Virus record (IMG/VR): IMGVR_UViG_3300026519_000051 | Span: 1 to 30,238 of that record | Length of the DNA stretch: 30,238 bases | DNA from: a virus | Reading direction: 5' to 3' (one strand) | Part shown: positions 1 through 7,658 of the stretch, one piece after another | Layout: each line of letters starts with the position of its first letter | How positions within the stretch are numbered: position 1 is the stretch's first letter | The notes under the pieces: generated by a model | The model's input: only the letters and a program-made list of their open reading frames with translations | The model's database searches: none | Told to the model about the DNA's origin: nothing | Position numbers and translations under genes: made by a program

Positions 1-145
1 GGCGCGGGTCTCTTGGAGTAGCTCGGTCGTATTGGGGACGACCAGGAGTATCGGGGACTGGACGTCCTTCGGATCGGCCTCCGGGATGAGTGCGCGCGAG
101 ACGGTGAGAGAGACTGGCCAGGTCTGGCCGGCCAGCTCGGTGACG
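1..145. repeat. Terminal direct repeat, left copy (circle-closing overlap)
   Basis: Bases 1-145 are repeated at 30094-30238 with one difference (G at 127, A at 30220). The difference falls in the third position of a glycine codon of the gene spanning the junction, so it is silent. An open reading frame continues without interruption from one end into the other, which shows that the two ends are the same locus and that the genome unit is about 30,093 bp. This fits a circular or circularly permuted phage genome opened at random, or assembly overlap. It is not evidence for a physical terminal repeat used in packaging. Confidence 0.9.
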
Positions 146-177
146 AGGGCGTCGGCGATGGTGGTGGCTACGGCGAT
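1..177 (-). CDS. Neck/tail-completion protein, N-terminal part (gene continues at 30093)
   Basis: This is the 5' portion of a 141-residue protein whose remainder lies at 29845-30093 once the ends are joined. It begins ADALVTELAGQTWPVSLTV after a few residues and lies between a neck protein and an HK97-gp10-like protein, the usual position of a head-tail joining or tail-completion protein. I assign that role from position; no motif is diagnostic. The start is odd. The frame is closed by a TGA at 190-192, and no ATG, GTG or TTG follows within the plausible N terminus. The best candidate is an ATC at 175-177 with GAGGA about 9 nt upstream, overlapping the TAG of the preceding gene. Confidence 0.7.
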   Translation of the reverse strand, partial: MAVATTIADALVTELAGQTWPVSLTVSRALIPEADPKDVQSPILLVVPNTTELLQETRA

Positions 178-569
178 AGTGGTGGGTCCTCACGTTTGGT
201 GAGCGTGGTGTGGATGCGGATGCGCGTGCGGCTGGAGTCGGTATAGGACCACGGCTGTTGTCCGGCCGGAGCGCTGACGGTGTAGGTGAGCTGGTCGGTG
301 GCGGTGGTCTCGATGATCTGGTCGCCGCGCTGGGGAAGGATTTTCGCGCCGCTCAGGACGAGGTCTCCTTCGCGGACGATGAAGTCTCGGGTCTGGATGT
401 TGTAGACGACGCCGTTTTCGTCGGTCGCCTCCCATCGTGTGCGGCCGATCGCGGCGCGGAGGGAAACCGAGTCTGAGAGTCGCCGGTAGGTGACGCTCGG
501 TCCCGTGTCGGTCAGCGTATCGGCCGCCACGGTGAGGGCAGCGGCCAAGGCGGCGTCTGGCGTGGTCAT
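168..569 (-). CDS. Head-tail connector / neck protein (putative)
   Basis: 133 residues, starting 4 nt after the capsid stop codon. The N-terminal third is a short amphipathic helix (TTPDAALAAALTVAADTL), followed by a beta-rich body (TRDFIVREGDLVLSG, QLTYTVSAPAG) with no cysteines and no membrane segment. Placement directly after the major capsid gene and before gp10-like and tail-tube genes is where neck or adaptor proteins lie in siphoviruses. The function is inferred from synteny and general fold character only. Its TAG stop overlaps the presumed ATC start of the next gene, implying translational coupling. Confidence 0.6.
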   Translation of the reverse strand: MTTPDAALAAALTVAADTLTDTGPSVTYRRLSDSVSLRAAIGRTRWEATDENGVVYNIQTRDFIVREGDLVLSGAKILPQRGDQIIETTATDQLTYTVSAPAGQQPWSYTDSSRTRIRIHTTLTKREDPPLSP

Positions 570-573
570 GGGA

Positions 574-1515
574 TCAGGTCAGGAGGGCCTCGGTGTTGGT
601 GATGGCGTCGGTGACGACGATCGGGATTCCCTCGACGTCGGTGGGCCTGGGGGCCGGAGCGCCGGTGGCGTTGGTGGCGGTTCGGCTTTCGCGGAGCTGG
701 CGGAGGCTGCGGCGGCTCATGGCGATCAGGTTGGGCTGTCGGGCCGCGGGGAAGAGCTCGAGCGCCTTGTAGATCAGGTCGTCCGTCGCGCCCTTGCCGG
801 CATCCTCGGTAATGTTGGCGATGCGGGCGACGGAATAGGCGGAACCGATCTGCATGCCGAGCCAACCTTCGATGGGCGTGTAGTAGCCTGTGAAGCGACC
901 GCCGTTGACGGTGTCCTCGATGGCCTGGACGACGGTGTCGCCGATCTCGATCTGGCCGTCGTTGCCGGCGACCATGGCGGCGTCGCCGGTGTCGTTCGTG
1001 CGAATGAGCCAGATGCTCGAGCCCGTTCCGGCGGTGGTTCCTCCGGCGCCGATGACCATGGCATCGGCGAGGCCGTTCAGCCCGGCGTTGTCGGCGAGTG
1101 CGGTGAATCCGTCGGCCTCGTTGCCGGTGCCGTAGATGAGCTGCTTTTCGGCGTGGGCGAAGCTGGCGCGCAGGTGTCGGCGAGCTTCGCGCGCTACGAG
1201 GGCTTCGGGGCCTCGGCTGTGGCTGTCGGCGAGGGCCTTATCGACGGCGAAGGAGGCATCGAGGATTTTGAGGGAGATCGTGACGAGGGTGTCGGTGGAT
1301 TTGGAGTTTTCGCGGCCGGTGTTGGGCGCGCGGAAACCGACAACCGGGGCACCGGTCTGTTTGAGATATTTGTGCTCGGTGCCGTTGCTCGCTTCGATCG
1401 CGGCCATGCGAGCGATGAGGGGGGCATCGTCAAGGAGGTCGCTCACGTTCAGGTCGGCGAGGTTTTGGTCGTTGATCTGCAGGACGTCGGATAGTGTGAG
1501 GAAACTGTCGGCCAT
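574..1515 (-). CDS. Major capsid protein (GP7-like, HK97 fold)
   Basis: 313 residues. The N-terminal region has the pattern of the GP7-type major capsid family: a helical start (LTLSDVLQINDQNLADLNVSD), a short hydrophobic stretch, then an element with GAPVVGFRAPNTG matching the family's conserved xxVxFRxxNxG segment, followed by the helix AREARRHLRASFAHAEKQLIYG and later A/P-domain sequence (DATNTEALL near the C terminus). It forms the icosahedral shell. It follows the protease/scaffold gene by 60 nt, the usual order. No delta domain is evident at its own N terminus, and the scaffold function is supplied by the C-terminal part of the upstream protease gene. Confident about the capsid role, less so about the exact family. 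Confidence 0.87.
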   Translation of the reverse strand: MADSFLTLSDVLQINDQNLADLNVSDLLDDAPLIARMAAIEASNGTEHKYLKQTGAPVVGFRAPNTGRENSKSTDTLVTISLKILDASFAVDKALADSHSRGPEALVAREARRHLRASFAHAEKQLIYGTGNEADGFTALADNAGLNGLADAMVIGAGGTTAGTGSSIWLIRTNDTGDAAMVAGNDGQIEIGDTVVQAIEDTVNGGRFTGYYTPIEGWLGMQIGSAYSVARIANITEDAGKGATDDLIYKALELFPAARQPNLIAMSRRSLRQLRESRTATNATGAPAPRPTDVEGIPIVVTDAITNTEALLT

Positions 1516-1575
1516 TGTGGGTGCTCCGTGTCATGTAGGGGGTGGTGCCGCGTGAGCGGCCGGTGTGTGGTGGTA

Positions 1576-1923
1576 TCAGCGGCGGATGTTGATGAGCCCA
1601 GCGAGTCCGCCGGGGTTTTTCGGTTCGGCTTGGGCGAGCGGCTGGTCTTCGCCGAGCTGGACAGCGCTGAGCTGGTGTTTGAGCTCGGCGAGAGCGTCGT
1701 TTGCGGCCGCAAGCTCGTTTTCGAGTTGATCGACGTATCGCTCGAGGGCGTCTTGGTAGTCGACGCCGTCGGCGAACCAGGCGGCGCCGTTCTCGGCGCC
1801 GAAGCGGTCGATGTAGGTGCGGAGTTGGTCGCGCTGGGCGGCGGCGAGCTGGTCATGGTCGGCGGACGGTGGGGCGGCATCGGGAGTTTGGGGGGTGGGG
1901 TCGATGTGGGTCTGCTGGGTCAT
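1576..1923 (-). CDS. Internal-start scaffold protein (in-frame within protease)
   Basis: An ATG at codon 186 of the protease gene is preceded by GGAGAAAGACCACG, a good ribosome site at normal spacing. It marks exactly the boundary between protease and coiled-coil scaffold domains. Translation from here gives 115 residues starting MTQQTHID. This is the arrangement of lambda C/Nu3, where scaffold is made from an in-frame internal start. The inference rests on the ribosome site and domain boundary; expression is not shown. Confidence 0.55.
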   Translation of the reverse strand: MTQQTHIDPTPQTPDAAPPSADHDQLAAAQRDQLRTYIDRFGAENGAAWFADGVDYQDALERYVDQLENELAAANDALAELKHQLSAVQLGEDQPLAQAEPKNPGGLAGLINIRR

Positions 1924-2478
1924 CGTGGTCTTTCTCCGTGCGAGGATGTTTGCTTCGGTGCCGGGATCGGCGCCGAAGGGGACAATGGCGACTGCTGCGA
2001 GCTTCCACTTTCGGAAGATCGTGAGGGGTCCTTGGAATGTCCGGCCGTTGACGTCGGCCTCGTCGTTCGGGCCGAGTTCTTCGATTGTGAGTCCGTCGAG
2101 GTGGAATTGGATCGATGCCTCGAACGGGATGCCGCCGCGTGCCTTGGCGATGACGTCGGCGGCTCGGTCGCCGTCACGCGTGGAAACGAGTTCGCCGGCG
2201 ACGATGAGGCCGTCGTCGGTAACGGAGATGCGGTCGGCGTATCCGATGGCTTCTTCGTTGTCGTGGGCCCAATCGATCGGGATGCGTTCTTTGTGGGTCA
2301 TACCGTCGAAGTCGTGGATCATGCGGCCCCAGTACCAGTGGTCGATTGGGTCGGGAGTGCGAGCGAGGAGGGAGAATGGGGCGAGGGTGTTGTCGTCCCC
2401 GGGCGCGAGCGTGAATGGGGCGGAGAACCGGCAGGCGACGATGTCGGGGGTGTCGATGTGAGTGGCTTGGGCGGTCAT
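1576..2478 (-). CDS. Prohead maturation protease fused to scaffold
   Basis: 300 residues. Residues 12-180 look like an HK97-family (U35) prohead protease: the expected histidine lies in IPIDWAHDNEEAIGYA (His72) and the serine in GIPFEASIQFHL (Ser122), with the conserved strand KLAAVAIVPFGADP after them. Residues 186-300 are charged and coiled-coil-like (QLENELAAANDALAELKHQLSA), as expected of a capsid scaffold cleaved out during maturation. The start ATG overlaps the portal stop (ATGA). An internal ATG at 1923 preceded by GGAGA probably also yields free scaffold. Confidence 0.88.
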   Translation of the reverse strand: MTAQATHIDTPDIVACRFSAPFTLAPGDDNTLAPFSLLARTPDPIDHWYWGRMIHDFDGMTHKERIPIDWAHDNEEAIGYADRISVTDDGLIVAGELVSTRDGDRAADVIAKARGGIPFEASIQFHLDGLTIEELGPNDEADVNGRTFQGPLTIFRKWKLAAVAIVPFGADPGTEANILARRKTTMTQQTHIDPTPQTPDAAPPSADHDQLAAAQRDQLRTYIDRFGAENGAAWFADGVDYQDALERYVDQLENELAAANDALAELKHQLSAVQLGEDQPLAQAEPKNPGGLAGLINIRR

Positions 2479-3926
2479 GGGTTATCCTCATTTTGCGGGT
2501 CGGTGCCGGAGTTGGCGTCGGCGAGGGCGGCTGGATCGAAGGAGAGCGTGACGCCGCGCGCTCGGGCGTATTCCTGGGCGGCTGCGATCTGGTCGATGTT
2601 TTCCTCGAACGTCCCACGCCCGCGTTCGCGGACGATCCGTTGGGGCGTATCGAGGCCGGCCGAGATGGCAGCGAGGTCGCCGCGGATTTCTTTGGCTGGG
2701 TCCCACCATGGCATGCCGGCTGGAATCCAGTCCCAGGCGAGGTCTCCGATGGTCGATCGGCTCGGAAGCGTGAAGAGTCCGTCTCGGATCCACTGTTGGA
2801 TTTTCCAGACGGTGATGCGCCTGAGGACCTCGGCGACGTCTGCGCGTTTGGCCCGGCAGGATCGCTCGTAGTGGAGCCAGGCTGCGCGGGATCCGAAGAA
2901 ATTCGTGTGCGCCTCGTCATAGAACGAGGCCGGAATGTCGAGTGCCTTGAGCGCGACCCAGGTGCAGAGTTCGGTGTATTGTTGGAATTCGGTGCTGGGG
3001 GATCTGGACTCGAGGAATTCGGCCTTGTCGCCAGCGAGCAGCTCGAGTTTTACCGGGCCGGCGCCGAAGTCGACCTCGTAGCGGTCGCCGGCGGTTTCGG
3101 TGTTGGTGGCATCGTCCTTGACGGTCCGGGTGATCGATTCGCCGGTGGCGTCGTCGAGGTTGGAGTAGATGGCAAGGGCGAAGAGCTGGGAGACTTTGGC
3201 CTTTGCCAGAGCATACTCGAAGTTCTCGTAGACGTCACGGAGCGGGTTGAGTGCGGTGACGATGGGTGAGATGCCGCGGACCTGGTCGAATCGGTCGTAG
3301 AAGCCGTGCATGACGACGTTTCGGGCCGGCACGATGCGCTCGAATGTGAGGAGGCCGGTGCCGTCGGTATCGGAGTGGACGGCGTATCCGGTGGCTCGTC
3401 CGGCGCGAGTGGTTCGGACGCCTTGGACCCATCGCTCGCGTCGCCGGCGCTGGTCGCGCGGCGGGTCTTTGACGCGATACGATTCGATGGCCTGGACGTA
3501 GCCGGAGTCGAGGAGCACGGCGAGAACGTCGCCGTCGACGGTACGGCACGCCTCGAGGATGCGGAGCCAGCGGCCGAATGGATGCCGGCCGGCGACGTCG
3601 CAGTTGGTGGGCCGCTGCCAGGCGGTCATGAGCGATTCGAGGTCGCGGTCGAGTGGCTGGTCGCCGGAGCGGCTGTGGAATGTGAAGGTGGCGACGTAGT
3701 CGAGGTGTTTGCGGATCATCCAGGCGGCGATCGAGAAGTTTCGCCGGATGTCGTGGGCGCTGGCGGTGAGTTGTTTGCGCTGTGCGGCGCGGAGGACTCG
3801 GTCTTCGGTGGTGATGGTGCTGGCGATTTGCCGGCGGCGCGTACTCGAGGTGGCGGCGTCGTAGCCGAGAGCGGTTTTGGCGGGCGAATGTCGTTTGTGG
3901 CCGTTTTTGCCGTTTTTTTTGGTCAT
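2475..3926 (-). CDS. Portal protein (lambda gpB-like)
   Basis: 483 residues, the typical size of lambda-family portals. It forms the dodecameric DNA gate at the capsid vertex and docks terminase and connector. Family signatures visible are VRGISPIVTALNPLRDVYE followed by ALAKAKVSQLFALAIYSN in the middle, and EFQQYTELCTWVALKALD, IPASFYDEAHTNFFGSRAAW and LHYERSCR near residue 340-370. The N terminus is basic (KKNGKNGHKRH). It lies between the gpW-like gene and the protease, the same order as lambda A-W-B-C, and its TGA overlaps the protease ATG. Confidence 0.93.
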   Translation of the reverse strand: MTKKNGKNGHKRHSPAKTALGYDAATSSTRRRQIASTITTEDRVLRAAQRKQLTASAHDIRRNFSIAAWMIRKHLDYVATFTFHSRSGDQPLDRDLESLMTAWQRPTNCDVAGRHPFGRWLRILEACRTVDGDVLAVLLDSGYVQAIESYRVKDPPRDQRRRRERWVQGVRTTRAGRATGYAVHSDTDGTGLLTFERIVPARNVVMHGFYDRFDQVRGISPIVTALNPLRDVYENFEYALAKAKVSQLFALAIYSNLDDATGESITRTVKDDATNTETAGDRYEVDFGAGPVKLELLAGDKAEFLESRSPSTEFQQYTELCTWVALKALDIPASFYDEAHTNFFGSRAAWLHYERSCRAKRADVAEVLRRITVWKIQQWIRDGLFTLPSRSTIGDLAWDWIPAGMPWWDPAKEIRGDLAAISAGLDTPQRIVRERGRGTFEENIDQIAAAQEYARARGVTLSFDPAALADANSGTDPQNEDNP

Positions 3927-3971
3927 ATTTGAGCGCGGTAACCTAGGGTATGCGCGCGAAATTCTGGGTCG

Positions 3972-4187
3972 TCAGAAGCCGGTGAGGCGGATGGAAGCGG
4001 CTCTGGGCCGCTTCGGGAGCGTGTTGTCGTCCTCGGCGCGGAGTTCGGCGAGTCGGCGGCGGATCGCGTCGAGGTCGTAGTCGACTTTCTGGCCGTCGGT
4101 GGTGACGGAGCGGGCGCCGGCGTTGAGGATGGCCTCGAGTCGAGCGATTTCTGCGGATCGGTCTGCCATACTGGGATTGTGGGTCAC
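3972..4187 (-). CDS. gpW-like head-tail joining protein
   Basis: 71 residues. The pattern IARLEAILNAGARSVTTDGQKVDYD, then a second helix LDAIRRRLAELRAED, matches gpW: two helices separated by a beta hairpin carrying a conserved TxDGxxVxY-type segment. gpW sits under the portal ring and is needed for DNA retention and tail attachment. Position between terminase and portal is that of lambda W. The frame opens with GTG overlapping the upstream TGA (GTGA); a downstream ATG at 4169 (MADRSAEI) is an alternative start and is closer to usual gpW length. Confidence 0.82.
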   Translation of the reverse strand: MTHNPSMADRSAEIARLEAILNAGARSVTTDGQKVDYDLDAIRRRLAELRAEDDNTLPKRPRAASIRLTGF

Positions 4188-4462
4188 TTCCTCGATTTTT
4201 TGCGCGTTTTTTTGGTCGAGTTGTCCGCATCCCGGAAAATCCAGGTTTTGTCGATGCGGGTCTGGCCGCAGTCGTGGCAGCGTGTGCGTCGCCAGATGAC
4301 GGCGCTATAGACCGATCCGCAGGGAAGGGTTCCGGTGGTGTCGAGTCGGCGAGTGTTGTGGTAGGGGTCGCGATTCGTGCTGCCGCAGCGTGGGCAGCGT
4401 GTGGGAACGGCGGTGGCGATGGGCGTGGATGGGCGGCTTTTCTTGGTGCGGCGTCGGGTCAT
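4184..4462 (-). CDS. Zinc-ribbon protein, unknown role
   Basis: 92 residues, overlapping the terminase stop (ATGA) and the next gene (GTGA), so translated as part of the packaging operon. Two CxxC knuckles are clear: RCPRCGSTNRD and RCHDCGQTRIDK, about 37 residues apart, which is a classic zinc ribbon with an extra cysteine (LPCGS) between. Both ends are strongly basic (MTRRRTKKSR; STKKTRKKSRK), suggesting nucleic-acid binding. In this position it might assist terminase or act as an HNH-like accessory, but no nuclease motif is visible. Function unknown. Confidence 0.78.
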   Translation of the reverse strand: MTRRRTKKSRPSTPIATAVPTRCPRCGSTNRDPYHNTRRLDTTGTLPCGSVYSAVIWRRTRCHDCGQTRIDKTWIFRDADNSTKKTRKKSRK

Positions 4463-4475
4463 AGTGGTTTGGCGG
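4455..4475. repeat. 21-bp exact repeat at a gene junction, copy 1
   Basis: The 21 bp at 4455-4475 are identical to 23598-23618. Both copies sit exactly over a stop/start overlap, where the upstream gene ends with codons for Lys-Pro-Leu and the downstream gene starts Met-Thr-Arg. The downstream genes (a zinc ribbon and a PRTase-HAD) both begin with Cys-rich segments but are otherwise unrelated. Either a small recombination scar or conserved translational-coupling context. Confidence 0.7.
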
Positions 4476-6543
4476 CGACTTTTTTGGGTCTGGAACGAGC
4501 GGCCGGCTGCTGGGGCGGGTGATGGGGCGTAAACGCGACCGATGCGCCGGCGGCGGATCCGGCGACGATTGCCATGACGCAGCAGTCGAACCAGTGGTTT
4601 TGGCGGTTGGGCACCAGCTCCCACTCCTCTTTTCGGTTTCCGTTTGCCTCGACGAGTGTTGGGCGCTCAGAGGTGAGGTGCTCGGCGAGGTGGGAGTGCC
4701 GGTCTCGCGGCGATCCGAAGATGGAGAGGGCGTTTGGGGAGCCGATTGGTGCGGCGAGCATGTCTCGGAGTCGGCTCTTCCAGAAATTGGCGTCGAACTC
4801 GAGCGTGCGGATTGGCTGGGAGGATCGGCGGAAGAGTCCCCAGTGGTCTCCGCGTCGGTCTCCGCGCTTGTACGTCCAGTCGGCGAGCGGTCGCTGTCTC
4901 GCTCGGACTCCGCGGCCGCGCGAAGGGACGGCGCCTCGGACGAGGCGAGCGCGGATGATCGCGTCGATGACGACGTCGGGTAAGTAGCCGGCGTCGATGA
5001 GAGTGAGTGAGGCGGGGATGGTGAGGCCGTCTTCGCGCTTCACGTCGGCTCGTGCGACCGTGTCGAGTAGGTTGGAGAGCCCGGCGAGGAGTGCGGCCTC
5101 TTTCGAGCTCGTGCGGGCGAGCGAGAAGAGTGTCGGGGAGGCGTTTGCCGGCGTGAATCTGCGTTTGGTCTGCTTGGGATGTGTGCCGTAGTCGATGATG
5201 GAGACGCCGGCGTCGGTCCAGGCGAGCACGACGTAGTACAGGATCGAGTCGTGGCAGTCGATGGCGGCGGTGATGGTGTGCGTGTCGATCGGCGCGACGA
5301 GGCGGGATCGTCCGGTGTGACGGCCGATGAGGGCGCCGTCTGGGATTGCGCGGCTGTGGTCGACGTCGTCCGTCGGATCGTTCTGGTATTCCGCGGCGAA
5401 TGCGTGGGGGTCGCGGAGGTAGATGTTCATCGCGTGCTGGACGGCGCTGAGTTCGTCGTGGTTGTAGCGGTGCGGCCAGGCCGGCTTTGCGCCGGCGTCC
5501 ATCCGTCGGCGGTGTTTGCGATAGAACGCAGTGGCGAGCCGAATGTCGTGATGCGTCCGGAGTGAGTCGCGGCGGAGTCGGTCGTACTCGTCCCAGAGGT
5601 CGAGATGTGTCGGCATGGAATAGAGGAGTTTGGCGCGGTGTCCGTTCCACTCGGGGTGCTCGTCCGGGTCGAGGAGTGTGTCGGCGACGTCGCCGCGTCG
5701 GATCACGGTGCAGGGCATGATACCGGCGATTTTCGTGTTCGGGCCGGCGAGTCCGAGGATGGCTCCGGACAGGATGGAGAGGCGGGTGGCGCATTGGCTG
5801 GGGGACCTGGCCGATTGGTCGGTCTGCGGGTCGTCGATGATGACGAGGCTCGGTCGGACCTGGCGGCCGTCGGCCCGGGTGTGAAGCATGCCGCGGATGG
5901 AGCCGGTGAGGCCGGTGACGGTGAGGATGGCACCGGATGCGGGAGAGTCGGGGACGGTGGGGTAGACGATGGTGGACCCGGTCCAGGAGATGTAGGTGCG
6001 TTGACCGTGGCAGAGTTGTCCGGGTGCGCGGTTGTGGATGCCGTCGAGCCGGGAGACGGGGTAGGCGACTTCGGGGAAGTCTTCTTTGATTCGTGGGTTC
6101 TTGTCGATCTGCATCTTGATCGAGTCGAGGAGTTTGGTGGCGGCGTTTTCGTCGGAGCCGATGAGTGCGACGAATTCGCGGTGGCCGTAGAGGGTGGTCC
6201 AGAGGCAGGCGGCGATGACGATCGAGGTCTTTCCGGATCCGCGCGGCATGGCCATCGCGAACAGGCCGCCCTGGAGGGCGGCTTGCTGCATGCGCTCGAG
6301 GACGATCCGGTGGTCCGGCGACCAGGGTAGGTGGAAGACCTGCGGGAGGTACGATCGGCAGAACCGGGCGAAGTTCAGTCGTGCTTGGCTTTTGCGGCGC
6401 GGGTGGGCGACGGGTGGGATGGGGCCGATGTCTCTGCCGGCCCGGGATTTCGACGAGGCGGCGGCGCGAGCGCGTTCTTTGATCCGGTCGTAGTCTTTGC
6501 GGATCGTTTTGCGTTCGCGGACGTCGGCGCGGGGGCGGAACAT
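4459..6543 (-). CDS. terL: Terminase large subunit (GpA-like)
   Basis: 694 residues, of the size of lambda GpA-type terminases. It uses ATP to pump DNA into the prohead and cuts the concatemer. The N-terminal ATPase has Walker A at residues 100-107 (PRGSGKTS) and Walker B LVIIDDPQTD at 233-242. The C-terminal half carries acidic segments expected of the RNase-H-like nuclease (AAIDCHDSILYY, LTLIDAGYLPDVVID) and ends with the family-typical QNHWFDCCVMAIVAG. It is followed by zinc-ribbon, gpW and portal genes. The GpA-type layout suggests cos or cos-like packaging, which the sequence does not prove. Confidence 0.93.
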   Translation of the reverse strand: MFRPRADVRERKTIRKDYDRIKERARAAASSKSRAGRDIGPIPPVAHPRRKSQARLNFARFCRSYLPQVFHLPWSPDHRIVLERMQQAALQGGLFAMAMPRGSGKTSIVIAACLWTTLYGHREFVALIGSDENAATKLLDSIKMQIDKNPRIKEDFPEVAYPVSRLDGIHNRAPGQLCHGQRTYISWTGSTIVYPTVPDSPASGAILTVTGLTGSIRGMLHTRADGRQVRPSLVIIDDPQTDQSARSPSQCATRLSILSGAILGLAGPNTKIAGIMPCTVIRRGDVADTLLDPDEHPEWNGHRAKLLYSMPTHLDLWDEYDRLRRDSLRTHHDIRLATAFYRKHRRRMDAGAKPAWPHRYNHDELSAVQHAMNIYLRDPHAFAAEYQNDPTDDVDHSRAIPDGALIGRHTGRSRLVAPIDTHTITAAIDCHDSILYYVVLAWTDAGVSIIDYGTHPKQTKRRFTPANASPTLFSLARTSSKEAALLAGLSNLLDTVARADVKREDGLTIPASLTLIDAGYLPDVVIDAIIRARLVRGAVPSRGRGVRARQRPLADWTYKRGDRRGDHWGLFRRSSQPIRTLEFDANFWKSRLRDMLAAPIGSPNALSIFGSPRDRHSHLAEHLTSERPTLVEANGNRKEEWELVPNRQNHWFDCCVMAIVAGSAAGASVAFTPHHPPQQPAARSRPKKVAAKPL

Positions 6544-6550
6544 TGGGCCA

Positions 6551-6919
6551 TCAGTCGGTCATTCGCACGAGTTCTTTGATCGCCTTGAGCGCTCCGGCGT
6601 AGTCGCCGATTTCGACCATTTTTTCGTAGAGGTGTCGGATGGACTCGAGGGCCCATCCGCGGATGACGGATTCATCGGCCTCGGAAAAGGCGGCGAACGT
6701 ATCGAGGACTGCTTTGATGATCTGGTCGGCGTCGGCGTCTGGGTAGGTGGCGGCGATGGCCTGGCGGATGGTGTATTCGTCGCGGCCTTCGAGGAGCCAG
6801 AGTTTCGTGGTGTGGATTTGGTCAGAGGTCGGCGTCGAAGTGTTTGTGGATCGCGTACGGGTTGGCCTCGGCGTCGAAGGTCGCTTTTTGGCGACGCCAG
6901 ATTTCTTCGATGATGTCAT
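6551..6919 (-). CDS. terS: Terminase small subunit (putative)
   Basis: 122 residues. The N-terminal 33 residues are basic and Ser/Thr/Pro rich; the remainder is helical (KLWLLEGRDEYTIRQAIAATYP, then IKAVLDTFAAFSEADES and LYEKMVEIGDYAGALKAIKELV). The first helical pair resembles a DNA-binding helix-turn-helix, and the gene stands immediately before the large terminase. Small terminases are poorly conserved, so the call is mainly positional. Its 5' end overlaps the upstream PLD-like gene by 98 nt. The ATG at 6919 has GGAAG six bases upstream and there is no good later start, so I keep the overlap. Confidence 0.65.
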   Translation of the reverse strand: MTSSKKSGVAKKRPSTPRPTRTRSTNTSTPTSDQIHTTKLWLLEGRDEYTIRQAIAATYPDADADQIIKAVLDTFAAFSEADESVIRGWALESIRHLYEKMVEIGDYAGALKAIKELVRMTD

Positions 6920-7634
6920 GGTGAAACTTCCATAGGGCTGGGGAGTGCTCTATGGAGAAGTTTTCGAACCGGGGGTTGAAATTCAGGTTCATCGAGGTGT
7001 GAATCACGACCTTCCACGGGTCGGGATCGTCGGTGGCGAGCAAGGCGAATTTGGCGTGGTTTTTGGCGACGCGGATGGCGTCGCGGCCGAATGTCTGCCG
7101 TATGCGGTGAGCGAGCTGCGGGGACCGGCGGGTGAAGGTCAGGTCGACGAGCCATTTGGCCGAGGCGATGGTGCCGGAGTCGACGAAGTCGAGTACGGTC
7201 GAGACGTCGGTGTTGGCGGCGGTCCAGGTCGAGATGACGAGGTGGGCCGGTCCGGTGTAGTCGAGTGCGGCCCGTAGGAGATCGATGACGGAGAACGCAC
7301 CTTTGGTGAATCCGTAGATTTCGACATCGCGGTCGAAGCCGGCGATGGCCTGGGCTGCGGATTCGATGCGGCGTTGGTCTCGGAGTATTCGTTTTCCGCT
7401 GGGCCGGCTCGGGCGGCGGAAGATGTTCGGCGAGTCGAAGTCCGTGAGGTCGACGGCGGGTGGTCCGGCGTCGTCGAGGAGCGGGTTTGTCGGTTTGCGC
7501 AGCGCCGGCAGTTCCGGCTGCTGGGGAGTCTGTATGTCGGGGGGTTTTGGTGTGGATTTTGGCACGCGGGCTTGTTCGAGGCGCGGAAAAGTAAGTCTGT
7601 GTGGTATTTTGGTCCCTCTATTTGGCCTCGGCAT
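6822..7634 (-). CDS. Phospholipase D-like (single HKD-type) protein next to terminase
   Basis: 270 residues. After a Pro-rich, probably unstructured N terminus (residues 1-75), a domain runs from about 95 to 255. It contains GFTKGAFSVIDLLRAAL, then VISTWTAANTDVSTVLDFV, and the active-site-like segment VAKNHAKFALLATDD (His193, Lys195), followed by IHTSMNLNFNPRFENFSI. This order is that of PLD-superfamily nucleases and hydrolases, in which HxK and the following SxNxN segment line the active site. The aspartate of the classical HxKx4D motif is displaced by about two residues. One motif only, so it would have to dimerise. Likely a DNA-acting or regulatory protein co-transcribed with packaging genes. 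Confidence 0.72.
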   Translation of the reverse strand: MPRPNRGTKIPHRLTFPRLEQARVPKSTPKPPDIQTPQQPELPALRKPTNPLLDDAGPPAVDLTDFDSPNIFRRPSRPSGKRILRDQRRIESAAQAIAGFDRDVEIYGFTKGAFSVIDLLRAALDYTGPAHLVISTWTAANTDVSTVLDFVDSGTIASAKWLVDLTFTRRSPQLAHRIRQTFGRDAIRVAKNHAKFALLATDDPDPWKVVIHTSMNLNFNPRFENFSIEHSPALWKFHHDIIEEIWRRQKATFDAEANPYAIHKHFDADL

Positions 7635-7658
7635 CGCCGGGGCGAAAAAGGACCCGTC

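Noticed and set aside
490-1494. Plus-strand reading frame opposite the capsid gene
   Set aside because: High-GC codon bias opens the antisense frame. The sequence is low-complexity Gly/Val/Asp and the capsid family pattern is on the minus strand.
7635-7658. Short hairpin plus T-run as terminator after the small membrane protein
   Set aside because: AGGAC/GTCCT would leave a 2-nt loop, which is sterically unfavourable; the stem is too weak to support.
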